NCBI GenBank assembly: GCA_017854255.1
Contig: JAFMIA010000009.1
Span: forward strand, 1-64,000
Direction: 5' to 3'
DNA from: Pseudomonadales bacterium
GTDB taxonomy: Bacteria > Pseudomonadota > Gammaproteobacteria > Pseudomonadales > Azotimanducaceae
Length of the DNA: 64,000 nt
How positions within the stretch are numbered: the stretch's first letter is position 1; the number at the start of each line of letters is the position of its first letter. The position numbers and the translations under genes were made by a program. Of the stretch, positions 9,271-19,013 are shown one piece after another. The notes below the pieces were generated by a model. It was not told the origin of the DNA and searched no databases. It worked only from the letters and a program-made list of their open reading frames with translations.

Positions 9271-9965
9271 CCGGAGTCGGTTACCTGATACCGTGTCGGA
9301 TCGGGCCGTCCAGCCTCAACGAATCCGGCCCGTCTCAAAACACAACTATCGCAAGCCCCGCAGGCTGCACCCTGCTCATCAAGCTGATAACAGGAGACCG
9401 TTTGGCCATAGTCAACGCCAAGCGCATGACCCTTTAAGATAATTTCGCCTTTCGATAAAGCGATTAACGGCGCGTGAATACTCAGAAACTCTCCTTCAAC
9501 GCCCCGCCGGGTTGCAAGGTTTGCCATCGCCTCGAAGGCCTCAATATATTCCGGCCGACAATCTGGATAGCCTGAATAATCCACAGCGTTTACGCCAACA
9601 AACACGTCTAGGGCGCCAAGCACTTCTGCCCACGCCAACGCATAGGATAAAAAAATGGTATTCCTGGCAGGGACATAGGTAATCGGTATAGCCAAATCGC
9701 TCTCATCGAACGCGGGCACTGAAAGGCGCGCGTCCGTCAGTGCAGAGCCACCAAAAGCCGTCAAGTCGATGGTCGTCACACGATGCTCGGCCGCACCGAG
9801 ACGACTGGCAATCCCAGCAGCAAACGCCAATTCGGTCTTGTGTCGCTGCCCATAATCAAAGCTCATGCAATAGCATTGAAAACCATCCGCAATGGCGCCA
9901 GCAAGCACCGTTGCCGAATCAAGTCCACCGGACAACAGAATGACGGCTTTTTTTTGATCAGACAC
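9267..9965 (-). CDS. queC: 7-cyano-7-deazaguanine synthase QueC
   Basis: Converts 7-carboxy-7-deazaguanine to preQ0 with ATP and ammonia in the queuosine pathway. The PP-loop SGGLDSAT is at residues 12-19 and the zinc-binding cysteines CGACDSC plus an upstream Cys lie near residues 191-205. I choose the GTG at 9965, which gives 232 residues and has a GGGGGG ribosome-binding-like run seven bases upstream; the open frame goes on 17 codons but overlaps queE. Start and queE stop overlap by eight bases. Confident. Confidence 0.95.
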   Translation of the reverse strand: MSDQKKAVILLSGGLDSATVLAGAIADGFQCYCMSFDYGQRHKTELAFAAGIASRLGAAEHRVTTIDLTAFGGSALTDARLSVPAFDESDLAIPITYVPARNTIFLSYALAWAEVLGALDVFVGVNAVDYSGYPDCRPEYIEAFEAMANLATRRGVEGEFLSIHAPLIALSKGEIILKGHALGVDYGQTVSCYQLDEQGAACGACDSCVLRRAGFVEAGRPDPTRYQVTDSG

Positions 9966-10605
9966 CAGGCTTGTCCCCCCAAAGCACTTTATGCAATTGA
10001 ATTTGCATCCGAACATTCAGACCGTCGGCCAACACCCAGTCTGCAAGGACCAAAGGTTCAAGGACTTCGTAAACGGGCGAGAATAAGACGTCACCAACCC
10101 GTTCGTTCAATTGAAGGGTATCGATTTTAAACCGAGACCATTCATAGTCAGCGCGGTCTGTGATCACAAACTTGACCTGATCTTCGAACTTCAACTTGGG
10201 TATATTATCCTCGAGGTTGCGATGCGCCTCGCCCGAACCCGGCGTTTTCAAATCGAGTACGATCGAAACCGATGGATCAACACCATCGATGGATAAGGCG
10301 CCACTGGTCTCAAGCGACACAAGATAGCCCTTTGCAACCAGCGCTTCCAGCAACACCAAGCATTGAGGCTGGGCTAAGGGCTCACCTCCGGTCACGGTGA
10401 CATACTGCGTGGGAAAGGCATCTGCCTGGGCCAAAATCTCGGGTATGGATAACGAGTCGCCACCCTGAAAGGCATAAGCGGTGTCACAGTAAACACAGCG
10501 CAAAGGACAACCGGTCAATCGAATGAAGATCGTTGGCCTACCAGCGGTCCTAGCTTCGCCTTGCAAAGAATAAAATATTTCCGTTACGCGCAATCGTTCG
10601 GCCAT
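9958..10605 (-). CDS. queE: 7-carboxy-7-deazaguanine synthase QueE
   Basis: Radical SAM enzyme forming the 7-deazapurine ring of queuosine from 6-carboxytetrahydropterin. The 215-residue protein has the N-terminal motif [18 protein letters not shown] and the radical SAM cluster motif CPLRCVYC (CX3CX2C) near residues 33-40, followed by the GGEPL element near 93-97. It lies directly upstream of queC, 23 bases after cpoB, as in pseudomonads. Confidence 0.95.
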   Translation of the reverse strand: MAERLRVTEIFYSLQGEARTAGRPTIFIRLTGCPLRCVYCDTAYAFQGGDSLSIPEILAQADAFPTQYVTVTGGEPLAQPQCLVLLEALVAKGYLVSLETSGALSIDGVDPSVSIVLDLKTPGSGEAHRNLEDNIPKLKFEDQVKFVITDRADYEWSRFKIDTLQLNERVGDVLFSPVYEVLEPLVLADWVLADGLNVRMQIQLHKVLWGDKPGV

Positions 10606-10627
10606 GAATCATCTCGTCCGATTACAA

Positions 10628-11500
10628 CTAACAGTCAATTTGATCGAGCAGATACCGTTCTGCAAGCTTGCCCGCAGACTTCGTTGGATAAGTCTCTGCA
10701 ACATCACTGAGGGCCGATTTGGCGCGCGGGCAATCTCCCATGAGATGGTAGACCTTGCCTACCTTGAACGCAGCGTCCGGCACTTTATTACTGGCAGGAT
10801 AACTTTTAATAACCTGCACCAACGCTTGCCGGGCAGCCTCATAATCAGGCTCAGGCTTGGCGGCATGCACTTCTCCAATCCAATAATAGGCGTTCGGTGC
10901 ATACACCCCAATGGGATAATGCTCAATGACCGACCTCAATGACGCAATGGCTTGATCATAATCACGCGCTCGAATCGAGGTTAGCCCCTCATCGTAATAG
11001 GACTGCTCTGACTTAAGCTCATCGGCCACGGTTGGCGCTTGCGTATCCTCAGACGACGTGAGGTCAGCAGGAACACTTGCTATGTTAGGAACAACAGCCG
11101 CTGCTTGACGCGACGCAGGCTGGTTCTGCAACCTGCGATCGAGCTCTAAATAGCGATCTTCCTGAATACTTTTAGATTTTTGAATGTCATGACTTAATTG
11201 TTCAACCAAACCACGAAGGCTCATCACTTCTTGCTGAAGCACTTGCATTTGGTAGGTCAAATCGATGGGAGACAAAGATGCCGCACCCCCCTCGATTGCC
11301 ATGGGCTCAATTTCGATCGGCAAGGTGTCGACCGGCACCTCGACGGCGCCCTGACCTGCTCCAACCCGCTCTTGGAAACGATCTTTGAGCTCTGTCGAAC
11401 GAGATTCAACGACAATGGGTGCCGACAAACTCAAAGCCGACCCACTCAGCAAACCTATCATTGCAAAAACAACAACACTGGCTCGATAGAACCTAATCAT
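10628..11500 (-). CDS. cpoB: Tol-Pal cell division coordinator CpoB (YbgF)
   Basis: Periplasmic partner of TolA that couples Tol function with PBP1B-dependent peptidoglycan synthesis during division. Start at 11500 gives 290 residues with a signal peptide ending near SLSA (residue 27). Residues about 70-110 form a coiled-coil trimerisation segment (QMQVLQQEVMSLRGLVEQL). The C-terminal 120 residues are three TPR repeats, including YAPNAYYWIGEVH and KVPDAAFKVGKVYHLMGD. Its position as the last Tol gene after pal is the standard arrangement. Confidence 0.93.
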   Translation of the reverse strand: MIRFYRASVVVFAMIGLLSGSALSLSAPIVVESRSTELKDRFQERVGAGQGAVEVPVDTLPIEIEPMAIEGGAASLSPIDLTYQMQVLQQEVMSLRGLVEQLSHDIQKSKSIQEDRYLELDRRLQNQPASRQAAAVVPNIASVPADLTSSEDTQAPTVADELKSEQSYYDEGLTSIRARDYDQAIASLRSVIEHYPIGVYAPNAYYWIGEVHAAKPEPDYEAARQALVQVIKSYPASNKVPDAAFKVGKVYHLMGDCPRAKSALSDVAETYPTKSAGKLAERYLLDQIDC

Positions 11501-11629
11501 TGAGTGTCGGGGCTCATCACACATAAGCTCTGTGCTGATCATTTTGTTTTCACCTGCCATCATCAAAAGCACAGAGGTTGTCTAAGAGCCACTGATTCCC
11601 AATGTTCTCATCGACAACCCGCAAAATTA

Positions 11630-12184
11630 TTATCGGTAAACGATCTCAACCCGACGATTCTTTTCCCAAGACATTTGATCATGTCCGTTCATCGCAGGCT
11701 TTTCTTCACCATAGCTCACCACTTCGATTTGGCTTCTGGACGCACCTTGAGACAGTAAATAAGATTGCACGGCATTGGCTCGACGCTCGCCCAGTGCCAA
11801 ATTGTACTCTCTGGTACCCCGCTCATCCGCATGACCTTCAAGCCGAACCATCAGCCGCGGATTATTGGCCAATACCCCAGCATGCTGATCAAGTTCCGCA
11901 TGTCCATCCCGACGAACGATCGCCTGGTCAAAATCAAAGTAAAAGACGCCTTGCAACGCACTGGCGCCAGCTGACGCATCCATAGGGTCATTCGGCAGGA
12001 CGATCTTTCCGCCCTGAACCATGGGTTGGATAGGTTCAACTTCTACCACTTCCGCAACCGCTTGGGTTTCTACCGGTGCTTCAACAACGGCTTCAGCCGC
12101 TGGCTGACTCGTACTGGCGCATCCTCCCACGACAAGCAGTAAGGATATCGCTACCAAGCTCAAGCCTTTATTTATCATTGACAT
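11630..12184 (-). CDS. pal: Peptidoglycan-associated lipoprotein Pal
   Basis: Outer membrane lipoprotein that binds peptidoglycan and TolB. The start at 12184 follows an AGGAG ribosome binding site and gives 184 residues. Lipobox VVGGC places the lipidated Cys at residue 22. An Ala/Val/Glu-rich linker (25-60) leads to the OmpA-like domain with YFDFDQAIVR near residue 80 and the diaminopimelate-binding motif GHADERGTREYN near 117-128. Confident. Confidence 0.96.
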   Translation of the reverse strand: MSMINKGLSLVAISLLLVVGGCASTSQPAAEAVVEAPVETQAVAEVVEVEPIQPMVQGGKIVLPNDPMDASAGASALQGVFYFDFDQAIVRRDGHAELDQHAGVLANNPRLMVRLEGHADERGTREYNLALGERRANAVQSYLLSQGASRSQIEVVSYGEEKPAMNGHDQMSWEKNRRVEIVYR

Positions 12185-12674
12185 ATTCCACTCCTGTTTT
12201 TGAAGATCGACCCTACCAAACTTTATTAGAAGGCCGCGTACTCTTGCTCTTGAGAGGCTGTGCCGCATTTCACTTTCACGAAGACAGCGCCTCAACCCAG
12301 TTCATTCCAACCTGTTTAGCAATCGATTGACGCCTCAACCGCTCGCTGTGGCTAGAGGCGCAGCCCCATAACCCATTCACTCTAATCTGCCGCATCCTTT
12401 GGCCTTAAGGCCTTTTTTGCAACAATCCTAAATCACCACGATCTCATTCTATCACTGCGCAGGGACCCGTTACACAAGACTTCTTGTCCAACGGCATGAT
12501 TTAACCTGGCCAACCTACAAGAGCCTTTGAGTCCGACGCCTTGACCCCATCCCCCTAGGCTGATCGTCTTTAAAGTGCGGTCAGCGCATCTACGAGACCG
12601 GTTCAAGCGGCCTGCCGCCGACAAAAGCGCCCAAAGTGATCATTTAAGCCAATTTTTTGACCTGCCCGCGGAGT
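12185..12674. other. Intergenic stretch between tolB and pal
   Basis: About 490 bases separate the tolB stop from pal, long for a Tol operon, so pal may have its own promoter here. I see no gene. The perfect palindrome GGCCTTAAGGCC at 12401-12412 is followed on the plus strand by six T, which resembles a short terminator although no plus-strand gene precedes it. Confidence 0.45.
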
Positions 12675-14027
12675 TTACTCCATTTTGTCAGCCGATTTTA
12701 AGTCGGTTTCTACAATCGGGTTAAATATTTTCTTTTTGCGAGGCGACCAAGCCGGCTCTCGAACATCGCCTTCCGTCGCCGGCAAATTAAATCGCACACC
12801 GCCATCGATCGACACACCCGCTAAAATCCCCCGACCATCAACCTGCGTTGCGTAAATCAAAAGGCTATCGTTCGGTGCAATCGTCGGCGACTCATCCAGT
12901 GACGTCTCGGTTAAAACGCGCAAGAATCCGCGATTTAAATCCAGATACGCAATATGAAAAACACCCCGCAAGCGGTGCACCATGATCAGGCCATCACCCC
13001 GATTGGCCAAGACGGCCCGCGCGTTGTAATCGCCTTCAAACGTTAATCGCTCAACCTCCAAGTCCTCTAGGCGCATCGAATAGATCTGAGGTTGTCCACC
13101 TCGATTGGAGGTGAAAATAATGGACTCACCGTCGGCGCTCCAGGATGGTTCGGTGTCAATGCCATAATGTCGGGTTAGCCGGCGTAACTTTCTTGGCTGG
13201 GACGCCAGATCCAAAACATAAATTTCTGGATTACCATCTTTTGACAAGACCATCGCAAGTTTCGTCCCATCTGGCGAAAAGGCCGGCGCACTATTTAAGC
13301 CTTTGAAATTGGTTACTTGCTGACGCTTTCGAGTCCGGATGTTATGAATGTAAATTGCAGGCCGAGCATCACGCTCGAACGAGACATAGGCAATTTGATC
13401 GCCATCTGGCGCCCAGGATCCAGAGAGTATTGGCTCACGAGATTGCAATACTGTGCGGACACGATGTCCATCCGCATCGGCAACATTAAGTCTAAAGACC
13501 CGACCGTTTTCAGATTCTACGACCGTGATGTACAAGATTTCGGTTGAAAAAGCACCCGGGACGCCCGTGAGCGCTTCGTACACGGCATCGCTGACATGAT
13601 GCCCCATATCTCTTAGGTCTAGATCGCGACCGATGATGGTTTGCTGGAAAACCACGGCACCCTTAAAAACATCATACAATTCAAACCTCAACGAGAGGTC
13701 TGCACCAGATTCTTCGATCTGACCTAACACCAAATATTCCGTATTCAACAGTTCCCAGTCGCGGACATAGACGTCGCTGGACACACTGGGCAATGACAAC
13801 ATTTGATTTACCGGAAGCGCTTGAAATCGACCGCTCAGCTGTAAATCTGAGGCAATCACCTGATGTAACTCTTCAGGCAGTTCACCTCGGCCAAGCCAGC
13901 CAAAGGGCACCACCGCAATATTCACCGCATCATCTGCACCTTGAGTGACCTCAATCTGCAATTCAGCACCTGCTGGCAGCGCCAGCATCAACCCCATAAC
14001 CCAACCCACAACGCTCAGTAATTTCAC
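12675..14027 (-). CDS. tolB: Tol-Pal periplasmic protein TolB
   Basis: Periplasmic six-bladed beta-propeller that contacts Pal and is pulled by TolA. The 450 residues open with a signal peptide that probably ends at AGA (about residue 21). The N-terminal domain (about 25-160) has INIAVVPFGW-like and YLVLGQIEESG segments. The propeller blades show the repeating WSPDG / SPDGTKLA / SADGESI motifs between residues 200 and 430. The start overlaps the tolA stop by four bases. C-terminus has an extra charged tail of about 20 residues. Confidence 0.95.
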   Translation of the reverse strand: MKLLSVVGWVMGLMLALPAGAELQIEVTQGADDAVNIAVVPFGWLGRGELPEELHQVIASDLQLSGRFQALPVNQMLSLPSVSSDVYVRDWELLNTEYLVLGQIEESGADLSLRFELYDVFKGAVVFQQTIIGRDLDLRDMGHHVSDAVYEALTGVPGAFSTEILYITVVESENGRVFRLNVADADGHRVRTVLQSREPILSGSWAPDGDQIAYVSFERDARPAIYIHNIRTRKRQQVTNFKGLNSAPAFSPDGTKLAMVLSKDGNPEIYVLDLASQPRKLRRLTRHYGIDTEPSWSADGESIIFTSNRGGQPQIYSMRLEDLEVERLTFEGDYNARAVLANRGDGLIMVHRLRGVFHIAYLDLNRGFLRVLTETSLDESPTIAPNDSLLIYATQVDGRGILAGVSIDGGVRFNLPATEGDVREPAWSPRKKKIFNPIVETDLKSADKME

Positions 14028-14734
14028 AACAATAAATCCTCGGGACGAAACAGGACGGTAAACGACCTGAAGTTTTTTTCAAAGAGATTCGGGTCTGAGG
14101 GCACCTGAAATCGTGCTGAACGCTCAACGGCCAGCAGCGCAGACCGATCAAATGCCTCATTACCACTGCTTTGCTCTACGCCGACATCAACGACCTCACC
14201 GGTTGGGACCAATCGAACCCGCAAGACCGCCTGCATGCCATTGCGCGCACTCGGCGGCCGAGACCAGCGACTGACAATATCCCGCTGAACCTGACCAATA
14301 TACGCCAAAATTTGCTCGTCGTTGGTCACTGCTTGGCGCCCAATCTCCTCAGTAACAGCGGCCATCAGCGCAGCCATCGCTTCATCCTGCGCCAAGGATT
14401 CACGCTTGACCGAGTCGACTGGCGCAGGCAGCGGCGCCGGCTCAACTAAAATCGGCACAACCGGCTTAACCACCTTTTTTTCTTGGTCTGCTTTCGGCTT
14501 AGGTTTTATTTTAGGCGGCGCAACAACCGGTTTTGACGTCACTGGTTTTGGTGTCTTTTGTTGGCCAACCTTTTTTTCAGGCGCATCCGGCATAACCAAT
14601 GCCGCTGAGATGTACAAAGGCGCCTCGGCTACCCGAAGGACCTCATCGTCTGGCCACTCAATTAAAAACAAACCAATAATCAAGGCATGAAAGCCAACAG
14701 CGAGCAATAACGGGGCTAAGAATTGCTTCAGCAT
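14024..14734 (-). CDS. tolA: Cell envelope protein TolA
   Basis: Inner membrane protein that spans the periplasm and transmits proton-motive force from TolQR to TolB-Pal. One N-terminal membrane helix (about residues 8-24), a Pro/Lys-rich central region (about 55-95, with PKPVTSKPVVAPPKIKPKPK), and a C-terminal TonB/TolA-like domain (about 140-236, with VSRWSRPPSARNGMQAVLRV). At 236 residues it is much shorter than E. coli TolA (421) because the long helical domain is reduced, as in many non-enteric gammaproteobacteria. Ten bases after tolR. Confidence 0.92.
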   Translation of the reverse strand: MLKQFLAPLLLAVGFHALIIGLFLIEWPDDEVLRVAEAPLYISAALVMPDAPEKKVGQQKTPKPVTSKPVVAPPKIKPKPKADQEKKVVKPVVPILVEPAPLPAPVDSVKRESLAQDEAMAALMAAVTEEIGRQAVTNDEQILAYIGQVQRDIVSRWSRPPSARNGMQAVLRVRLVPTGEVVDVGVEQSSGNEAFDRSALLAVERSARFQVPSDPNLFEKNFRSFTVLFRPEDLLL

Positions 14735-14744
14735 CGGTCTGAAA

Positions 14745-15170
14745 TCAACCGCTGGGCGGTTGCGTGATCAGCCCAACATCTTGCACGCCCACCCGCTGTA
14801 ATCGATCCATCAAGTCAATGACACGTCCATAGGCAATTGTTGCATCACCTTCAACCAAGACTTTTAGACCTGGGTTTGCACGCGTGATTTTAGAGACCCG
14901 CTCGGCAACCAAAGCAAGCTCAATGACCGCTGCATCGTCGCCACCCATATCCATAAAATACTGCCCTTGATCATTAATACTAATCACCAGCATTTGATTC
15001 GGATCGTCAATTGCAATGGCCTCACTATTGGCCTCGGGCAAGACGACCTTTATACCTTGGGTCATCAAAGGTGCGGTCACCATAAAGATAACCAACAGGA
15101 CCAACATCACATCAATATAGGGGACCACATTGATCTCGGACATCGGACGACGGCGGGAAGTTTTAGCCAT
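14745..15170 (-). CDS. tolR: Biopolymer transport protein TolR
   Basis: ExbD/TolR-family protein, 141 residues. A short cytoplasmic arm is followed by one membrane helix containing the proton-path Asp in INVVPYIDVMLVLLVIFM (Asp20), then a periplasmic domain. It forms the TolQ5R2 motor. It starts two bases after the tolQ stop. Confidence 0.95.
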   Translation of the reverse strand: MAKTSRRRPMSEINVVPYIDVMLVLLVIFMVTAPLMTQGIKVVLPEANSEAIAIDDPNQMLVISINDQGQYFMDMGGDDAAVIELALVAERVSKITRANPGLKVLVEGDATIAYGRVIDLMDRLQRVGVQDVGLITQPPSG

Positions 15171-15172
15171 GG

Positions 15173-15850
15173 TTAAGAATCCGCAATAGAGCGATTGAGG
15201 ATGGCACTAAACTCATCAGAAAAGGTTTCAAATCGATTCATCATCACCTCCACCTGCGCGGAATATCGGTTGTAGGCAATGACTGCTGGAATGGCCGCAA
15301 ATAAACCAATCGCTGTTGCAATGAGCGCTTCAGATATTCCAGGCGCGACCACGGACAGGCTCGCTTGATTCGACATGGCAAGCCCGCGGAACGAATTCAT
15401 AATGCCCCAGACCGTACCAAAAAGACCAATATACGGACTCGTCGAACCAACCGTTGCCAAAAAGGCCAGCGCACCTTCTAAGCGTTCTTCTTCTCTTGCG
15501 AGCGCCACCCGCATCGCACGCTGCACGTTTTGCATAATGCGTTCAGCTTGATTGCCATATTGTTGTTTGGATCGCGTAAACTCTTTGAATCCTGCCTGAA
15601 ACAAATGCTCAATGCCGATGATTTCGGTCTCCGAGTTTTCAATTTCAAGGAATATGGCTCTTAGATCTTGACCAGACCAAAACTCATTTTCGAAGTTCGT
15701 TGCAAGACGCTTGACGGAAGACAGCAAAAACGCACGTTGAAAAATCAAAACCCACGAAACCAGTGACGCCATCACTAAGATCGCCATCACCAACTGCACG
15801 ACAATCGATGCATTTAAAACCAACTCTAAAATCGATATGGGCTCATTCAT
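15173..15850 (-). CDS. tolQ: Biopolymer transport protein TolQ
   Basis: MotA/TolQ/ExbB-family subunit of the Tol motor, 225 residues. Three membrane segments at about 14-36, 133-155 and 168-190; the conserved ATVGSTSPYIGLFGTVWGIM and ISEALIATAIGLFAAIPA stretches are family signatures. The usual upstream ybgC thioesterase gene is missing: the 104 bases between tolQ and ruvB hold no gene. Confidence 0.95.
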   Translation of the reverse strand: MNEPISILELVLNASIVVQLVMAILVMASLVSWVLIFQRAFLLSSVKRLATNFENEFWSGQDLRAIFLEIENSETEIIGIEHLFQAGFKEFTRSKQQYGNQAERIMQNVQRAMRVALAREEERLEGALAFLATVGSTSPYIGLFGTVWGIMNSFRGLAMSNQASLSVVAPGISEALIATAIGLFAAIPAVIAYNRYSAQVEVMMNRFETFSDEFSAILNRSIADS

Positions 15851-15954
15851 TGGGATGTCCTTAATTTACGCACATGCCGATCTGGTCCAGCATCAGATGC
15901 TTTGATTTATGCCACGTCCCTAAATACCGACCCTTTTCGGTCGCAGGACCCCTC

Positions 15955-17019
15955 CTAATCCGACAAGGCCTGACCCGCGCCTGAATCCGCGCCTGAATCC
16001 GCGCCTGAATCCGCGGCAGATTTCGGCTGCAGGCCAAAATGTAAATAGGCGCGATTGGTTGCAACCCGGCCTCTCGGCGTCCGCATGATAAAACCTTGTT
16101 GAATCAAGTACGGTTCATAAACATCTTCGATGGTGTCGCGCTCTTCACCGATCGCCGCGGCCATACTGTCGATTCCGACCGGTCCACCTTCAAACTTCTC
16201 AATCATTGCCATCATCAATCGTCGGTCCATTGCATCGAATCCTGAGGCATCGACCTTGAGCAGATTCAGCGCCTCATCAGCACTGTCTTTGCGAATCACG
16301 CCGTCTCCGCGCACCTCGGCAAAATCTCGGACCCGGCGCAACAACCGATTGGCAATTCTTGGCGTTCCCCGTGAGCGAACAGCAATCTCTCGGGCGCCGG
16401 CTTCATCACAAGGAACCTCTAAGAGACGCGCCGAGCGCATCAAAATTTGCGTCAGGTCATTGACTTGATAAAACTCAAGCCGTTGGACAATGCCGAACCG
16501 GTCTCGTAAAGGAGAGGTTAAAAGACCTGTCCGAGTTGTTGCACCCACTAGGGTAAATCTTGGCAGGTCTAATTTGATGGATCGGGCCGAGGGACCTTCG
16601 CCGATCGTCAGGTCAATCTGGTAGTCTTCCATTGCCGGGTAGAGCACCTCTTCAACCGCTGGACTCAACCGGTGGATTTCGTCAATAAAGAGGACATCAC
16701 CTGCTTCCAGGTTCGTAAGGGCCGCAACTAAATCGCCTTTTTTCTCAATCACTGGGCCCGCCGTTGACTTAATTGCAACGCCCATCTCACTGGCTATGAT
16801 ATTGGCTAAGGTCGTTTTCCCCAGACCCGGCGGACCAAATATCAGCGTATGATCTAACGGTTCTTTGCGCTGTTTCGCCGCCTCAATGAACAACCCCATT
16901 TGCTCGCTGACAGCGGGCTGGCCAACATACTCTCGCAGCGTTTTGGGTCGAATAGCCCAATCCTGCTGAGGCTCCCGGGCCACGGCCTGGGGCGCAATTA
17001 ATCGATCGGTTTCGATCAT
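15955..17019 (-). CDS. ruvB: Holliday junction branch migration helicase RuvB
   Basis: AAA+ motor that drives branch migration with RuvA. The 354 residues contain Walker [10 protein letters not shown] near residue 63, Walker B DEIHR near 112, sensor 1 GATTR near 155 and the C-terminal winged helix ending YLHFGLQP. After the normal end the protein carries an unusual tail, [15 protein letters not shown], encoded by a 12-base tandem repeat. Ten bases follow ruvA. Confidence 0.96.
   Translation of the reverse strand: MIETDRLIAPQAVAREPQQDWAIRPKTLREYVGQPAVSEQMGLFIEAAKQRKEPLDHTLIFGPPGLGKTTLANIIASEMGVAIKSTAGPVIEKKGDLVAALTNLEAGDVLFIDEIHRLSPAVEEVLYPAMEDYQIDLTIGEGPSARSIKLDLPRFTLVGATTRTGLLTSPLRDRFGIVQRLEFYQVNDLTQILMRSARLLEVPCDEAGAREIAVRSRGTPRIANRLLRRVRDFAEVRGDGVIRKDSADEALNLLKVDASGFDAMDRRLMMAMIEKFEGGPVGIDSMAAAIGEERDTIEDVYEPYLIQQGFIMRTPRGRVATNRAYLHFGLQPKSAADSGADSGADSGAGQALSD
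15977..16012. repeat. Three 12-base tandem repeats in the ruvB 3' end
   Basis: GCGCCTGAATCC is repeated three times head to tail without a mismatch, followed by a partial fourth copy. Being a multiple of three it adds Ser-Gly-Ala-Asp units to the RuvB tail without shifting frame, so copy number could vary without inactivating the gene. Confidence 0.9.
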
Positions 17020-17029
17020 AGTTCGGTCT

Positions 17030-17617
17030 TCATCCCAATAGTTTCAACGCTTGCCGAATCAGGCCTTCGATATTATCGGCTGGATCTTGAATTTGAGCCA
17101 GCACTCTTGTCACTTCCTGCGGCTTATAGCCAAGCCCAATCAACGCAGCTTCAGCGTCATCCGTTTGAGAGCGCGTGCCTGCAGCCAAAGGCTGAGCCCC
17201 ACCCGCATCCTGCCATTCTTCCACTTTATCGCGCATTTCCATAATCAAGCGCTCCGCCATGACCCGTCCAACGCCAGGAATGCCATTGAGCGTCTTGATA
17301 TCATTTAATTGGATCAATCGCGCAAAGCCTTTTGCATCCAGCGCAGACAAAATGGACAGCGCCAACCTAGGCCCAACTTTATTCACTTTAATCAATGCTC
17401 GAAACAGATCTCGATCGGATCTGTTGAGAAACCCAAAAAGCGTGTGGGACTCTTCCCGTACAACAAAGTGGGTAAAAAGCTGGACGAGTTCTTTGCGGTT
17501 ATGGAGCGTCAAAGCCGTGGCCAGCGGCACCTCGACTTCATATCCGATTCCGCCCACATCCAACACCAATTGTTGGTCTTGGATTTCAAGTAACCAACCT
17601 TTTATTTGAGAAATCAT
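17030..17617 (-). CDS. ruvA: Holliday junction DNA-binding protein RuvA
   Basis: Tetrameric Holliday-junction recognition subunit, 195 residues. N-terminal OB fold (1-64), helix-hairpin-helix region (about 70-135, with [15 protein letters not shown] and [16 protein letters not shown]), and a C-terminal RuvB-binding domain (about 148-195, [12 protein letters not shown]). The start overlaps the ruvC stop by four bases. Confidence 0.95.
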   Translation of the reverse strand: MISQIKGWLLEIQDQQLVLDVGGIGYEVEVPLATALTLHNRKELVQLFTHFVVREESHTLFGFLNRSDRDLFRALIKVNKVGPRLALSILSALDAKGFARLIQLNDIKTLNGIPGVGRVMAERLIMEMRDKVEEWQDAGGAQPLAAGTRSQTDDAEAALIGLGYKPQEVTRVLAQIQDPADNIEGLIRQALKLLG

Positions 17618-18150
17618 GTGTCCGGCTCCACCAATCGACCTTTACGAAAACGGCCCTTGGTCGCCCCGAGCCGATGTAAGTTACCCATCGTTTGCGTGTG
17701 ACAGAGCGCAATCGCCAGGGCGTCAGCCGCATCTTCTTGCGGCATCCCCGCAAGCGATAGTAGAACTTGAACCATGTGCTGAACTTGCGCCTTCGTGGCG
17801 GCACCACTACCCACCACGGCTTGCTTTACTTTCTTCGCCTCGTACTCAAATATTGGAATGCTGTGCCTTGCAGCTGCCAGCAACGCGACCCCCCTGGCTT
17901 GCCCAAGCTTCAGGGCCGATTCTGCGCTGCGCGCCATAAAAATCCGCTCTATTGCAATGTGGTCTGGTTGATACTGGCCAATGAGTTCCGTTAACCCGGA
18001 GTAGATTTCGTTTAACCGGTTCTCGGCTGTTTCCGACAGGGTGGCGCGAATACAGCCACTGGTGACATAAGCGGTCGTTGCCGCGGCATGATCGATCACC
18101 CCAAAACCCGTAACACGAGAGCCGGGGTCTATTCCTAAAACCACCGCCAT
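17614..18150 (-). CDS. ruvC: Crossover junction endodeoxyribonuclease RuvC
   Basis: Resolves Holliday junctions by paired nicks. The 178 residues show the acidic catalytic residues in LGIDPGSR (Asp8), IAIERIFM (Glu near 68) and EDAADALAIALCH (Asp residues near 139-142). First gene of the ruvCAB group; yebC lies about 100 bases upstream. The C-terminus is somewhat basic, as usual. Confidence 0.95.
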   Translation of the reverse strand: MAVVLGIDPGSRVTGFGVIDHAAATTAYVTSGCIRATLSETAENRLNEIYSGLTELIGQYQPDHIAIERIFMARSAESALKLGQARGVALLAAARHSIPIFEYEAKKVKQAVVGSGAATKAQVQHMVQVLLSLAGMPQEDAADALAIALCHTQTMGNLHRLGATKGRFRKGRLVEPDT

Positions 18151-18256
18151 AGCGATATCCTGTTTTCCGACTTAAAGTCTAGCATAGGCAATGGCTTGCC
18201 TTAATAAGCCAGTCAAACGACCTGAAATAATAGCGGTTATATGCCTAACCCGAAAA

Positions 18257-18997
18257 TCAGGCAGACACCTCCTCATCTGGGAAATTGGCATTGGTATACA
18301 GGTTGGTCACATCATCGAGATCTTCCAGCAGGTCGAGCAACCGCAATACTTTTTCCGCCTGCTCGCCATCCAAATCAGTGTAGGTTTGCGGAATCATGGC
18401 GACCTCGGCCGCTTCCGCCTCAAACCCTGCTACCGCAAGCGCATCCTTGACGCGTGCGAAGTCCTCAGGCGGCGTTGTGACTTCAACGGTACCGTCGTCT
18501 GCAACATCGACGTCTTCAGCACCGGCGTCAATCGCGGCTTCTAAAACGGCCTCTTCAAGGCCCGCTGCCGCAAAAACAATCTGCCCTTTCTTTTCGAACA
18601 AATACGCGACCGACCCATCGGTTCCAAGATTGCCACCGGCTTTACTAAACGCGTGACGGACTTCAGCAACCGTTCGGTTTTTGTTATCCGTCATGGTTTC
18701 AACCATCACGGCCACGCCGCCAGGGCCATAACCTTCATAAACCAGCGACGCCAGATCTGCGCCATCTTGACCACCGGCACCTCGGACAATCGCGCGCTCC
18801 ATCGTGTCTTTCGGCATCTGCACCGCTTTGGCCTTATCGACCAAATTGCGCAAGCCCGGGTTATCTTCAACGCTGCCGCCGCCATCCCGGGCAGAAACCG
18901 TTAACTCTCGGATGAGCTTCGTAAACACCTTGGCCTTCTTCGCATCCTGACCTGCTTTACGGTGCTTTATATTGCTCCACTTGCTGTGACCTGCCAT
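18257..18997 (-). CDS. yebC: YebC/PmpR-family protein
   Basis: A 246-residue member of the YebC/TACO1 family, opening with the signature [21 protein letters not shown]. Members have been described as transcriptional regulators (PmpR) and more recently as factors that relieve ribosome stalling at proline stretches. Three-domain acidic protein without membrane segments. Between aspS and ruvC in the standard order aspS-yebC-ruvCAB. Start 16 bases after the aspS stop. Confidence 0.95.
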   Translation of the reverse strand: MAGHSKWSNIKHRKAGQDAKKAKVFTKLIRELTVSARDGGGSVEDNPGLRNLVDKAKAVQMPKDTMERAIVRGAGGQDGADLASLVYEGYGPGGVAVMVETMTDNKNRTVAEVRHAFSKAGGNLGTDGSVAYLFEKKGQIVFAAAGLEEAVLEAAIDAGAEDVDVADDGTVEVTTPPEDFARVKDALAVAGFEAEAAEVAMIPQTYTDLDGEQAEKVLRLLDLLEDLDDVTNLYTNANFPDEEVSA

Positions 18998-19013
18998 GTC
19001 GTCCCCACCCGAA

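Noticed and set aside
12401-12418. GGCCTTAAGGCC followed by six T as a terminator
   Set aside because: No plus-strand gene ends here and the palindrome has almost no loop, so I only mention it within the intergenic description.
14322-14690. Plus-strand frame of 122 codons within tolA
   Set aside because: Complement of the Pro/Lys-rich part of TolA; low-complexity Gly/Ser/Thr product.
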